The position numbers and the translations under genes are program-made. Below are positions 44,025-51,920 of a stretch of DNA of 64,000 nt, one piece after another; position 1 is the stretch's first letter, and every line of letters starts with the position of its first letter. The DNA is from an uncultured Eubacterium sp. (GTDB lineage: Bacteria > Bacillota > Clostridia > Peptostreptococcales > Anaerovoracaceae), in NCBI GenBank assembly GCA_900543485.1, contig UQRM01000005.1:46055-110054 (forward strand), read 5' to 3'. The notes under the pieces are model-generated. The model was not told where the DNA came from. It was given only the letters and a program-made list of their open reading frames with translations, and made no database searches.

Positions 44025-45128
44025 ATGGCTGTAACAGCTAAAATGGTAAAAGAACTGCGTGAAATGACAGGCGCAGGGATGATGGATTGTAAGAAAGCAC
44101 TCGTTGAAACAGACGGGGATATGGATAAAGCTGTAGAGCTCCTGAGGGAGAAAGGCCTGGCAAAGGCTGCAAAGAAAGCGGGCAGGATCGCGGCTATGGG
44201 TCTGGTAAAGATCGCATCCGCAGCTGACGGCAAAGCAGCCGCCATCGTAGAAGTGAACTCGGAGACCGACTTCGTTGCCAAGAACGACGAGTTTATAACC
44301 TTCGTTGACAATCTGGCGAAGATGGCTCTGGAAAACGATGTGGACGATATGGATGCATTCATGGCACTCCCTTACGGAGACGAGGGCACTGTTCAGGATG
44401 TACTCACCAACAAGATTGCTACGATTGGTGAGAACATGAGCATCAGAAGATTTGAAAAAGTGACAGGTGAAACAGTCGTATCATATATCCACGGCGGGAG
44501 GATCGGCGCTATCGTTGCAGGAAACATAACGGCTACAGATGAAGTGAAGACTGCTCTGACAAATGTCGCTATGCAGGTTGCTGCAATGAATCCTCAGTAT
44601 GTCAGCAGAGATGATATCTCAGAAGAGGAAATGGCAAAGCTGCACGATATCACTCTTGAAAGTGCGCTTAACGACCCGTTCACTCTTCCTAAACCTATAC
44701 TGAATGCTCTGCTGGACAAGGCTGTGGACGGCGTGTGGAGTCAGGAAGACGTGGATATACTGGCAGAAAAGAGAGCTGACAAGGGATTCAACTTCAATTA
44801 TCTGCCTAATTTCCTGTCGGAAGATGCCAAGGCCAAGCTGGCTCAGCTGGCAGTTGCCGATAAGGCAAATATTTCCGAGAACAAGATCTTCACAGGTCTT
44901 GTCAGCGGGAGAGTCTCAAAGCAGCTTAAGGAGATCTGCCTTTTAGACCAGACTTATGTCAGAGCAGAAGATGGCAAGCAGACTGTTGCCCAGTACCTGG
45001 CTACGGTGGACAAAGAACTTGCCATTACAAAGGTAGTTCGTTTCGAAGTCGGCGAAGGTATCGAGAAGAAGGAAGAGGACTTCGCAGCCGAGGTAGCGGC
45101 ACAGCAGGCAGCAGCAGCGAAGAAATAA
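44025..45128 (+). CDS. tsf: Elongation factor Ts with extended middle
   Basis: 367 residues against about 290-310 for most EF-Ts. The N-terminal UBA-like domain (KMVKELREMTGAGMMDCKKA), EF-Tu contact VNSETDFVAKNDEF and IRRFEKVTGETVVSYIH are normal. After DDISEEEMAKL there is an insert of about 60-70 residues (DPFTLPKPILNALLDKAVDG, YLPNFLSEDAKAKLAQLAVA) before the usual SGRVSKQLKEICLLDQTYV. It recycles EF-Tu from GDP to GTP form. pyrH, its usual next gene, is absent. Confidence 0.97.
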   Translation: MAVTAKMVKELREMTGAGMMDCKKALVETDGDMDKAVELLREKGLAKAAKKAGRIAAMGLVKIASAADGKAAAIVEVNSETDFVAKNDEFITFVDNLAKMALENDVDDMDAFMALPYGDEGTVQDVLTNKIATIGENMSIRRFEKVTGETVVSYIHGGRIGAIVAGNITATDEVKTALTNVAMQVAAMNPQYVSRDDISEEEMAKLHDITLESALNDPFTLPKPILNALLDKAVDGVWSQEDVDILAEKRADKGFNFNYLPNFLSEDAKAKLAQLAVADKANISENKIFTGLVSGRVSKQLKEICLLDQTYVRAEDGKQTVAQYLATVDKELAITKVVRFEVGEGIEKKEEDFAAEVAAQQAAAAKK

Positions 45129-45136
45129 AGCCCTGC

Positions 45137-45195
45137 CCGTATCTTTGATACGGCGCGCAGGACTTATGCAAAGCTTTCCCAAATCTTTGATTTGG
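45137..45195 (+). repeat. Two sister hairpins after tsf
   Basis: CCGTATC-TTT-GATACGG (45137-45153) and CCAAATC-TTT-GATTTGG (45179-45195): two 7-bp perfect stems with the same ATCTTTGAT centre, 25 bases apart, between tsf and its terminator. Confidence 0.7.
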
Positions 45196-45230
45196 TGAAA
45201 ACGACTGCGAAACTTTGAAATAAGGCTTTT

Positions 45231-45273
45231 AACCCCTGAAAGCATTGAAATTCAGTGCTTCAGGGGTTTTTTG
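45231..45273 (+). terminator. Terminator of rpsB-tsf
   Basis: Stem AACCCCTGAA..GCA / TGC.TTCAGGGGTT followed by TTTT. Confidence 0.85.
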
Positions 45274-45306
45274 CTGCCGGAAATCCGATGTTGCAAAGTA
45301 TCATAA

Positions 45307-45520
45307 GAATCTGGAGGAACGGGAAACGATCCGATGCAGGCTTCCGAGTGCGGGTTCAATAAGAAATACCCTAAGAAGTCTAACGGAATAACAGGTCCGA
45401 AGTATTCTATCAGCTGAGGAATTTTCAAAGGCGCAATCGAAGCAGAACGTATGGTCTTCTTATGGCGATACGAACTATGTGGAATATGTATTGGCATGTG
45501 AATCCGGAGATGAAATGTAG
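45307..45520 (+). pseudogene. Decayed lysozyme-like (CwlT/Tn916-type muramidase) remnant
   Basis: From 45307 one frame reads ESGGTGNDPMQASECGFNKK then YPKKSNGITGPKYSI before a stop near 45410. It resumes with a similar frame, and another frame near 45450-45520 reads WSSYGDTNYVEYVLA. These match, in order, the catalytic-Glu/PMQASE region and the C-terminal SSYGDxxYVxxVL of lysozyme-like domains in conjugative-transposon cell-wall hydrolases. The start and the middle (GYNYG region) are gone and at least two frameshifts or stops are present. It marks mobile DNA at the island edge. Confidence 0.65.
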
Positions 45521-45672
45521 TTAATTCAACAGTTAAAAGGTGGAAAATACAAACCTAATCCAGTTCTCGCTTCCTCTATTTTAAAAATCAAAAGTAAATC
45601 AGAAAAAATCGCTTAAGAACTTATATAATACTTGTATTTTTATTTTAGTAGACTAAGTATATTGAAACAGTA

Positions 45673-45683
45673 TGTACAATTAG
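45673..45683 (+). promoter_or_regulatory. Candidate operator TGTACAATTAG (copy A)
   Basis: This 11-bp site lies 80 bp upstream of the -35 of the OYE-type gene. The same sequence recurs before 49973 and 56322. Confidence 0.5.
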
Positions 45684-45762
45684 TCACATATATCTGTATT
45701 TTTTTTCATATCGGGACATTAATCGAAGTATGAAAGTAAGTGATCATATAAAAGAGTATCTA

Positions 45763-45791
45763 TTGTCAAGGAACGTTATACGATTTATAAA
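45763..45791 (+). promoter_or_regulatory. Island promoter A (OYE-C45 unit)
   Basis: TTGTCA, 17 bp, TATAAA, then TGAAT. The downstream AAATGAAT is shared with promoters B (49803) and C (56230). It ends 79 bases before the ATG. Confidence 0.65.
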
Positions 45792-45870
45792 TGAATAATA
45801 ATGCTGGGAGATATAAAATTGAATAAAAAACATCGGATAGATTGTAAATAATAAGGGAGGAAAAATTGAA

Positions 45871-47874
45871 ATGAAAGAAATATATAAATCACTATTTACT
45901 CCATTTAAGATCGGAAATGTAAAGATAAAAAACAGATTCGTAATGTGCCCTATGACGGGAACTGCAATTATAAACAATAATGAGTTCAATTATGAGGCTG
46001 AAAAATTCTATTTGGAAAGAGCTAAGAACGGAGTAGGTCTTATTGTAACTGCGCCGTCTATGATATTTGATATGTGGGGGAGAGGGTTCTGGCTTACAGA
46101 AGCAAAGAATGCTTTTGGAACACCGTTAAGGAATTTCGTAAACAAGATACATGAAGAGGATGCAAGGGTTTTTATGCAGCTGGGAGTTGGCTTAGGCCGT
46201 GTAATATATCCTAAACCTGTAGAATTTATAAAAGGTGCGAACATTGAAAATATTAAGATCGCCGCGAGTAAGCTGCGCAATGTATGGGATACATCCATGG
46301 TGCACAGGGCGTTGACGACAGAAGAAGTAAAAACTTTGCGTGACAATACGATTTTAGCGGCAAAAATGGCCAAAGATGCAGGTATGGATGGAGTAGAAAT
46401 CCATGCAGTGCATGAAGGCTATTTGCTGGATCAGTTTGCTATAGAATCCATGAACAGCAGAACCGACGAGTATGGCGGTTCGTTGGAAAACAGAATGCGG
46501 CTGGCGTGTGAAATAATAAAGGGTATTAAGGAAAGCTGCGGGGAGGATTTTCCTGTAACAGTAAGATATAGTGTTGTCAGCAAGATGAAGGGATTCAATG
46601 ACGGAGCATTGCCGGGAGAAGACTTTGTTGAGTTCGGAAGAGATTATGAGGAAAGCATAGCTGTAGCAAAAATTCTGGAAGAAGCAGGCTGCGATGGATT
46701 GAATGCGGATAACGGAACGTATGATTCATGGTATTGGGCGCACCCACCTATGTATATGGGCAGAGCATGCAACCTTGAGGATGTTTCGTTTATAAAAAAA
46801 CATGTAAATATACCGGTAATCTGTGCAGGGCGGATGGAGGACCATGCGGTGTCTGCAAAAGCGGTAAGTGAAGGCTTGATAGATGCAGTAGGAGTCGCGC
46901 GTCAGTTTCTTGCCGACTCGGCATGGATAGAAAAATTAAAGGCGGACAAAGAAGACGATATCAGACCTTGCATAGCATGTCATAACGGATGCCTCGGTAG
47001 TCTGCTGCAGGGAAAAGGACTGTCATGTGCGCTGGATCCATCTGTGATGCATGATGAAGAATACAAAGTGATGCGAGCGGATAAAGCGAAAAAAGTTATT
47101 ATCGTAGGCGGCGGTATCGGCGGAATGGAAGCTGCAAGAATACTTACTCTGAGAGGTCATAAAGCAAGCATATATGAAAAAGGCAGTAAGCTGGGCGGTG
47201 TCTTTAATGCGGCAGCTGCGCCGGATTTCAAAGAAGCTGATAAAGCTCTGCTTGCATGGTATGAAAAACAGATGAAAGAACTTGGCATAGATGTGCATTT
47301 TGGGACAGAGGTAACCAAAGATGTGATAGAAGGTGAAACTCCGGATGCGGTAATAGTAGCCAGCGGTGCTGCTCCGAGAAAGCTTAGCTTTAAAGGTGAA
47401 GCCGAAGGACAGGTCGTTTCGGCAATAGATTTTCTCCTTGGAAACAAAGCTGTGGGAAAGAACATCATCGTTGTCGGCGGAGGGCTTACCGGATGTGAAA
47501 TCGCGTATGACATTGCAAGAAAAGGCGGAAATGTTACGCTGGTGGAAATGACCGATAAAATCCTGGCGGCTCCGCTTTTAAGCGCAGCAAATTCCAATAT
47601 GCTGAGGGACTTGATGAAATATCACAGCGTTGAAATTATTACATCGGCGAAGATTACCGAAATTAACGGAAGCAAAGCGGTTGTAGAGTGTGAAGGTAAG
47701 GAAAGAATCATATCTGTCGACAATATAATCGTTTCCGCAGGATATATACCGAATCAACAGCTTTATGAGGACGTGAAAAACATCTGTGATACATATATTA
47801 TCGGAGACGCTTCAAAGGTAGGAAGCCTGTTGGATGCCATAAAGGCAGCTTATAAAGTGGCTATGGAAATATAA
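45871..47874 (+). CDS. Old-Yellow-Enzyme-type NADH:flavin oxidoreductase with FeS and FAD/NAD domains
   Basis: 667 residues. Residues 1-350 are an FMN-binding TIM barrel (LFTPFKIGNVKIKNRFVMCP, DGVEIHAVHEGYLLDQF, GGSLENRMRLACEIIKGI). The [4Fe-4S] motif is CIACHNGCLG plus a later Cys (about 366-385). FAD domain VIIVGGGIGGMEAARIL (about 408) and NAD-binding VVGGGLTGCEIAYDIA (about 531). This is the 2,4-dienoyl-CoA reductase / trimethylamine dehydrogenase / BaiCD-like architecture, which reduces activated double bonds or oxidises amines. The substrate is unknown. First gene of island unit A, 24 bases before a C45-type hydrolase. Confidence 0.92.
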   Translation: MKEIYKSLFTPFKIGNVKIKNRFVMCPMTGTAIINNNEFNYEAEKFYLERAKNGVGLIVTAPSMIFDMWGRGFWLTEAKNAFGTPLRNFVNKIHEEDARVFMQLGVGLGRVIYPKPVEFIKGANIENIKIAASKLRNVWDTSMVHRALTTEEVKTLRDNTILAAKMAKDAGMDGVEIHAVHEGYLLDQFAIESMNSRTDEYGGSLENRMRLACEIIKGIKESCGEDFPVTVRYSVVSKMKGFNDGALPGEDFVEFGRDYEESIAVAKILEEAGCDGLNADNGTYDSWYWAHPPMYMGRACNLEDVSFIKKHVNIPVICAGRMEDHAVSAKAVSEGLIDAVGVARQFLADSAWIEKLKADKEDDIRPCIACHNGCLGSLLQGKGLSCALDPSVMHDEEYKVMRADKAKKVIIVGGGIGGMEAARILTLRGHKASIYEKGSKLGGVFNAAAAPDFKEADKALLAWYEKQMKELGIDVHFGTEVTKDVIEGETPDAVIVASGAAPRKLSFKGEAEGQVVSAIDFLLGNKAVGKNIIVVGGGLTGCEIAYDIARKGGNVTLVEMTDKILAAPLLSAANSNMLRDLMKYHSVEIITSAKITEINGSKAVVECEGKERIISVDNIIVSAGYIPNQQLYEDVKNICDTYIIGDASKVGSLLDAIKAAYKVAMEI

Positions 47875-47898
47875 CGTTTTATCAAGGAGGGATAAATT

Positions 47899-49557
47899 AT
47901 GAAGTATAATGACATGGAACTGTTAAGAAGAAAGGTGGCTCATCTGCATAATGATAATTATTCGACAATAGCTCCACCTATACAAATTACAAACGGTATC
48001 CCGCAGGTAATGGTTCTTAAAGGTTCATATCGTGAAATGGGTTTCCAGTACGGAGCAAAGCTTGCGTACAAATTGTATTCGGTTCTTACCATAACAAGAG
48101 CAGCGGTTTTAGAAGCGCATGGCGAAAAAACTGTAATGAAAGATATGAAAACAATCGAATATCTTGTGGAGAAATATGACCCTGATTTCAGACTTTGGAT
48201 TGAAGGAGTACAGGCAGGCTGTGCCAGCAAAGGTGTTGATTTTACATTGTACGATTTCCTGATTGCGGAAGTATACGGCGGTGAAAGATGGGCAAGACCG
48301 GAAGGGAAGTATCCGGAAGAACTTGGCTTTGATAATTCACCGGCAGGTCCGAATATCCCTCATCCTCAGTGCAATGCATTTGCGGCCGCAGGGGAGGCTA
48401 CAAAGGACGGAGAGGTCATTGTAGGAACAAGCGGTTCGAATTCGGATGAAACTCCTGACAGAGTTATACTCATATGTTATCCTGACAATGAGCCGTATTT
48501 TATCTGTTTCGGTGCTATTGTAAGTCCATTTTGCCAGATCGGCATGACCAGTGCGGGATTCACATGGACATGTACGGCGAACTTTTCACCTGTAGATTGT
48601 GACTGGGGTATTTTCCCTGAAATAATGGATCATTATCTCACTACAAAATGTAAAACTCCGCAGGACGCGCAGGAATTCCTTAAGCTGATACCTAGAGTAG
48701 GAGCTGTGGGAAACCTTATTACGACCGACCTTGCGGGAAATATTTCTGTAACCGAAACGAACAGCGATCATTACAATATTCGCAGGCCGGGAGATGCGGG
48801 CGAAGAAGGTAATTACGTTGTAAGTACGAATCACTTCGCGGCAAAAGACACATTAGAGTGGAATATACCCGAATATGCTTTATGGCAAAATGATTCAAAG
48901 TGCAGATTTGCTACTATATCGAAGTTCCTTGCAAAAGCAATAGAGGACGGAGGTATTGATTACGAGTCTATCCGTAAGATGATGCGTTCGGATGACTGGT
49001 ATGATCCCGAAACAAATGAATGGCATACCAATGAACCGGAATCAATGAAGGGGTATAATCTGCTGGAGTATACTCATCAGGCAATCATGCATCCGTCAGA
49101 TATGACTGCGTATTTCATGCTCGGTACGGCAAGCGGGACAGGCACTCCTGCAGGCTCCATGGGAGAATTTGTAAAAATGCAGATACTGGAGGATCCTTTT
49201 GAAATGCTTGAAACAATGAGAAATGAAACATTCCTTATCGATTTCTATGAAGCAAGAGCATTTTATAGAAAGGTACTTAATTCAAGTGAATCGCTTCAGA
49301 AAGATTACGCGACGCAGGAGGCTCTGGAAGGTCTGCTGGATAAAGCATATGTCGCATATGAATGCGCGCTGAACAGGCAAGCCCATGCGATTCTTTGCAG
49401 GCATGACGGCGGCGCGGAATGTGATTATCTGGAAATACTAAGCGAAGCGTTATCATACATGGCGGAATCGCAGCTTTATTCAAAGAAGCTTATCGCTCAG
49501 CTTGAATGCTTCGGCATCAAAAAGCCGGGTGGATATAATTACTTCGGTGCTTATTAA
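47899..49557 (+). CDS. C45-type Ntn-hydrolase (acyltransferase/amidase), long form, paralogue 1
   Basis: 552 residues. The N-terminal KGSYREMGFQYGAKLA motif and the candidate nucleophile Cys158 in HPQCNAFAAAGEATKDG fit the C45 family, in which autocleavage before the Cys activates the enzyme; downstream DETPDRVILICYPD and NYVVSTNHFA support the fold. Known members include acyl-CoA:6-aminopenicillanate acyltransferase and various amidases. This form is longer than the usual 330-400 residues, with a helical C-terminal addition of about 150. No signal peptide, so cytoplasmic. Its close paralogue is at 60561. Confidence 0.82.
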   Translation: MKYNDMELLRRKVAHLHNDNYSTIAPPIQITNGIPQVMVLKGSYREMGFQYGAKLAYKLYSVLTITRAAVLEAHGEKTVMKDMKTIEYLVEKYDPDFRLWIEGVQAGCASKGVDFTLYDFLIAEVYGGERWARPEGKYPEELGFDNSPAGPNIPHPQCNAFAAAGEATKDGEVIVGTSGSNSDETPDRVILICYPDNEPYFICFGAIVSPFCQIGMTSAGFTWTCTANFSPVDCDWGIFPEIMDHYLTTKCKTPQDAQEFLKLIPRVGAVGNLITTDLAGNISVTETNSDHYNIRRPGDAGEEGNYVVSTNHFAAKDTLEWNIPEYALWQNDSKCRFATISKFLAKAIEDGGIDYESIRKMMRSDDWYDPETNEWHTNEPESMKGYNLLEYTHQAIMHPSDMTAYFMLGTASGTGTPAGSMGEFVKMQILEDPFEMLETMRNETFLIDFYEARAFYRKVLNSSESLQKDYATQEALEGLLDKAYVAYECALNRQAHAILCRHDGGAECDYLEILSEALSYMAESQLYSKKLIAQLECFGIKKPGGYNYFGAY

Positions 49558-49579
49558 GAGCTTTATACATCAATCAACA

Positions 49580-49619
49580 AAGTATCGTACCAGCAAAGCA
49601 TGCTGGTACGATACTTTTT
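49580..49619 (+). terminator. Terminator of island unit A
   Basis: Perfect 16-bp stem AAGTATCGTACCAGCA / TGCTGGTACGATACTT followed by TTTA. Confidence 0.88.
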
Positions 49620-49723
49620 AAAAATCAGAAAATCTCATTTTGGGCTTTATTTCACTTAGCCGGGGTAGGCCGGAATACCGGCGGAGCCTATCGATGACAG
49701 TGTACCGGAAGCCTACATATTTA

Positions 49724-49756
49724 TGTACAATTGGTTATATGTACATGTACAATTAG
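49724..49756 (+). promoter_or_regulatory. Candidate operators, paired TGTACAATT sites (copy B)
   Basis: TGTACAATTGG (49724-49734) and TGTACAATTAG (49746-49756), same orientation, 22 bp start to start (two helical turns), with an extra TGTACA at 49740. About 47 bp upstream of the -35. Confidence 0.55.
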
Positions 49757-49802
49757 ATATCAATAAAATCAGAACATATTTGAAATTTGCAAAAAAGTAA
49801 TT

Positions 49803-49831
49803 TTGTAAAAGAAAATACTCTCTTTTGTAAA
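49803..49831 (+). promoter_or_regulatory. Island promoter B (MFS unit)
   Basis: TTGTAA, 17 bp, TGTAAA followed by TGAATGATAA. It is preceded by AGTAATTTT, as is promoter C. About 140 bases of leader follow, with a GGCTATA/TATAGCC dyad near 49900. Confidence 0.6.
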
Positions 49832-49972
49832 TGAATGATAATAAGGGAAATATTACAATTAAGATGAATTCAGACCATGAATCTAAAAAAGGAGGCTATA
49901 AAAACTGCTGAAGCACAGCGGTTATAGCCGCTAAAAACTTATTCAACAAATTTACACTACAGGAGGGATAAA

Positions 49973-51217
49973 ATGAGCGAATTATCGACAAAAAGAATTG
50001 ACAAATTACGTTGGCCAATGCTTGTTCTGATTATGTTGGTCGGCATGACATCGGCATTTTTAAATTGTTTATCTGTATTTGTAGGGCCGCTTTCAATGAA
50101 GGGCTGGGATCCTACCATCGTGGTAATGGCATACTCCGTTATGATGGTTATGGCTATTCCGGGCAGTCTTATAGGGGGAAAATTGAAGGCAAAATTTGGA
50201 AATCGTTTTGTATTAAAGGTCTGTGGTCTTGGATTTACGGTTTCGGTACTGGTGGCAGCCTTCGCGCCTAATGCATGGGTTTATGTGATTGCTATCGGTG
50301 GATTTGCACCATTATTTGTCTATTGTATATATGTTGCGCAGATTGCAAATCTGGGAGAACTGTTCCCGGACAGGAGAGGTCTTGCTACAGGAGCATTGTC
50401 TGTAGGAATCTTTCTTGCAGGTGCACTAGCAGTTCCTGTATGTGAAAGAATGACTAGTGCTATAAATGTTACGCCGACTATTGTGGTTTTTGCATTGGTA
50501 ATAGGCGGAATTACGATTCTTTCGGGATTTATATTGCTGCAGGCGCCGGAAGGATACAAACCTGAGGGCTGGGAAGAGCCCGAGTATGAGATACTGGAAG
50601 GCGGTGAGGCAGAAGGCATAAAGGATGTTGGCTGGAAAAAGCTGATAACATTAAAATCCTTCTGGCTTATCACGATTGCCAGTCTGACGGGAACCATACT
50701 GACATCCGGTATACAGAGCAACTTTATAATATTGACCGGTGAAATCACGGGAGCTTCAGAAGCTACAGCCGCATGGATTTACACGATATTCTCAATGATA
50801 ATGGGAATTAGTGCGATTGTTGTAGGAGGAATTTCAGACAAGGTTCTGGGCCCTGTTAAAATCATAGCAATTGCATGTCTGGCGGTTTTCGTTATGGCTT
50901 TGTTCTTTATTTTAACAAACGCACAAAGCACACCGATGTATATTGTATTCGTTGCTTTTATAGGCTTGGAGGTCAGCGCATTTTCAACGTTAATCGCAGT
51001 AATACTGATGAGAGCTTACGGTACTAAAAATTTCGGTATCAACTTCGGTCTGGCACAGGTCGGTGTGCTGATAGGCTCCTCCATAGGACCGCAGCTGGCT
51101 ATTAGAGGAGCAGATACATTTTTAATCGTTTCGGCGGCGGGTGTACTGCTTTGCGGAATTGTTATGTTTATCCTAGCTAAGGCTCTGAATAAAGAACTCG
51201 GAAAGAAAGTTTTCTGA
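49973..51217 (+). CDS. MFS transporter (OFA/monocarboxylate-like)
   Basis: 414 residues with 12 predicted spans: two blocks of six, split by the charged loop GWEEPEYEILEGGEAEGIKD. Helix 5 region GLATGALSVGIFLAGALAVP; the second half starts WLITIASLTGTILTSGIQSN. The sequence resembles oxalate/formate-type and monocarboxylate MFS carriers of anaerobes. It probably imports the island's substrate or exports a product. AGGAGGG precedes the ATG. An IS66-like remnant begins 6 bases after its stop. Confidence 0.88.
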   Translation: MSELSTKRIDKLRWPMLVLIMLVGMTSAFLNCLSVFVGPLSMKGWDPTIVVMAYSVMMVMAIPGSLIGGKLKAKFGNRFVLKVCGLGFTVSVLVAAFAPNAWVYVIAIGGFAPLFVYCIYVAQIANLGELFPDRRGLATGALSVGIFLAGALAVPVCERMTSAINVTPTIVVFALVIGGITILSGFILLQAPEGYKPEGWEEPEYEILEGGEAEGIKDVGWKKLITLKSFWLITIASLTGTILTSGIQSNFIILTGEITGASEATAAWIYTIFSMIMGISAIVVGGISDKVLGPVKIIAIACLAVFVMALFFILTNAQSTPMYIVFVAFIGLEVSAFSTLIAVILMRAYGTKNFGINFGLAQVGVLIGSSIGPQLAIRGADTFLIVSAAGVLLCGIVMFILAKALNKELGKKVF

Positions 51218-51315
51218 TTTTACGTAATCCCCAAATAGCAGGCACATTGAAAAGAGAAGGAACCTCCGATAAAATGTCAGCAGGACATATTCAAATGAAG
51301 AAACGGAGGATTGCT

Positions 51316-51501
51316 ATGTACAGCAAAGAAGACATCGCGTATTGGATGGACGTATTTGAGAGAGCGAATAGAGCGCCTGTATCAGAAAAGGAATGGTGCA
51401 GGCTCAATCATATACCCTACAGACAATATACAGGAAAGAAATACCGGATGAAAAAAGCAGGATATATGTATGGATCAGGAGGAATGCCTTGTAAACTTTA
51501 G
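51316..51501 (+). CDS. IS66 accessory protein TnpA-like
   Basis: 61 residues from ATG 51316, with CGGAGGA upstream. MYSKEDIAYWMDVFERANRA, SEKEWCRLNHIPYRQY resembles the small helix-turn-helix first ORF of clostridial IS66 elements. It overlaps tnpB by 32 bases. Confidence 0.55.
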   Translation: MYSKEDIAYWMDVFERANRAPVSEKEWCRLNHIPYRQYTGKKYRMKKAGYMYGSGGMPCKL

Positions 51502-51811
51502 TGAAATAACAGAAACCTTTTATGCGTACAAGGATGGAAACAGCGGACAGTATCTGTATCCCGACCCGGTCAGCAGTAGCTGTAAGACGAATCTTATGAA
51601 AATCATCGTATATGTGATGAAAAGGAAGCCAAAAAGTACTGAGAAATATCTGTTCCAACGAAGTGACCGCAGAGCGGTGTATGTAATACGGATAACGGAA
51701 TACGGGGTGACGCTTACGAAAGTATATAGAAAAAGAGGAGTGATATCCTGGCCGCAGAAGGGGAAAGGTTTTGGGCAGAAGGGAATGGAAATGTTGCTTG
51801 AAATGATATGA
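51470..51811 (+). CDS. Degenerate IS66 TnpB-like protein
   Basis: 113 residues. The C-terminal half (KYLFQRSDRRAVYVIRITEY, LTKVYRKRGVISWPQ) aligns with the FLFCGRR..K..LYKR....WPR pattern of IS66 Orf2. The N-terminal DLRKGIDGLA motif is not recognisable, so the gene is strongly diverged or damaged. Followed by a hairpin at 51871. Confidence 0.5.
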   Translation: MDQEECLVNFSEITETFYAYKDGNSGQYLYPDPVSSSCKTNLMKIIVYVMKRKPKSTEKYLFQRSDRRAVYVIRITEYGVTLTKVYRKRGVISWPQKGKGFGQKGMEMLLEMI

Positions 51812-51870
51812 AAAAAAGAGCTTGAAAGAGTGGCGGGAAAGCTTCAAAAGCAGGGGAAAACACAAAGGAT

Positions 51871-51905
51871 AAAGCCTTGAAAGCATTGAAATTTCAAGGC
51901 TTTTG
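51871..51905 (+). terminator. Hairpin between tnpB-like and tnpC-fusion genes
   Basis: Perfect 12-bp stem AAAGCCTTGAAA / TTTCAAGGCTTT followed by TG. It shares the 16-base stretch TGAAAGCATTGAAATT with the tsf terminator. Confidence 0.65.
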
Positions 51906-51920
51906 TAATATAATAAAGAC

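Noticed and set aside
49890..49945. Possible CTG-initiated leader peptide after AAAAGGAGG before the MFS gene
   Set aside because: Only eight codons, no ATG/GTG/TTG start, and the MFS gene has its own good ribosome binding site.
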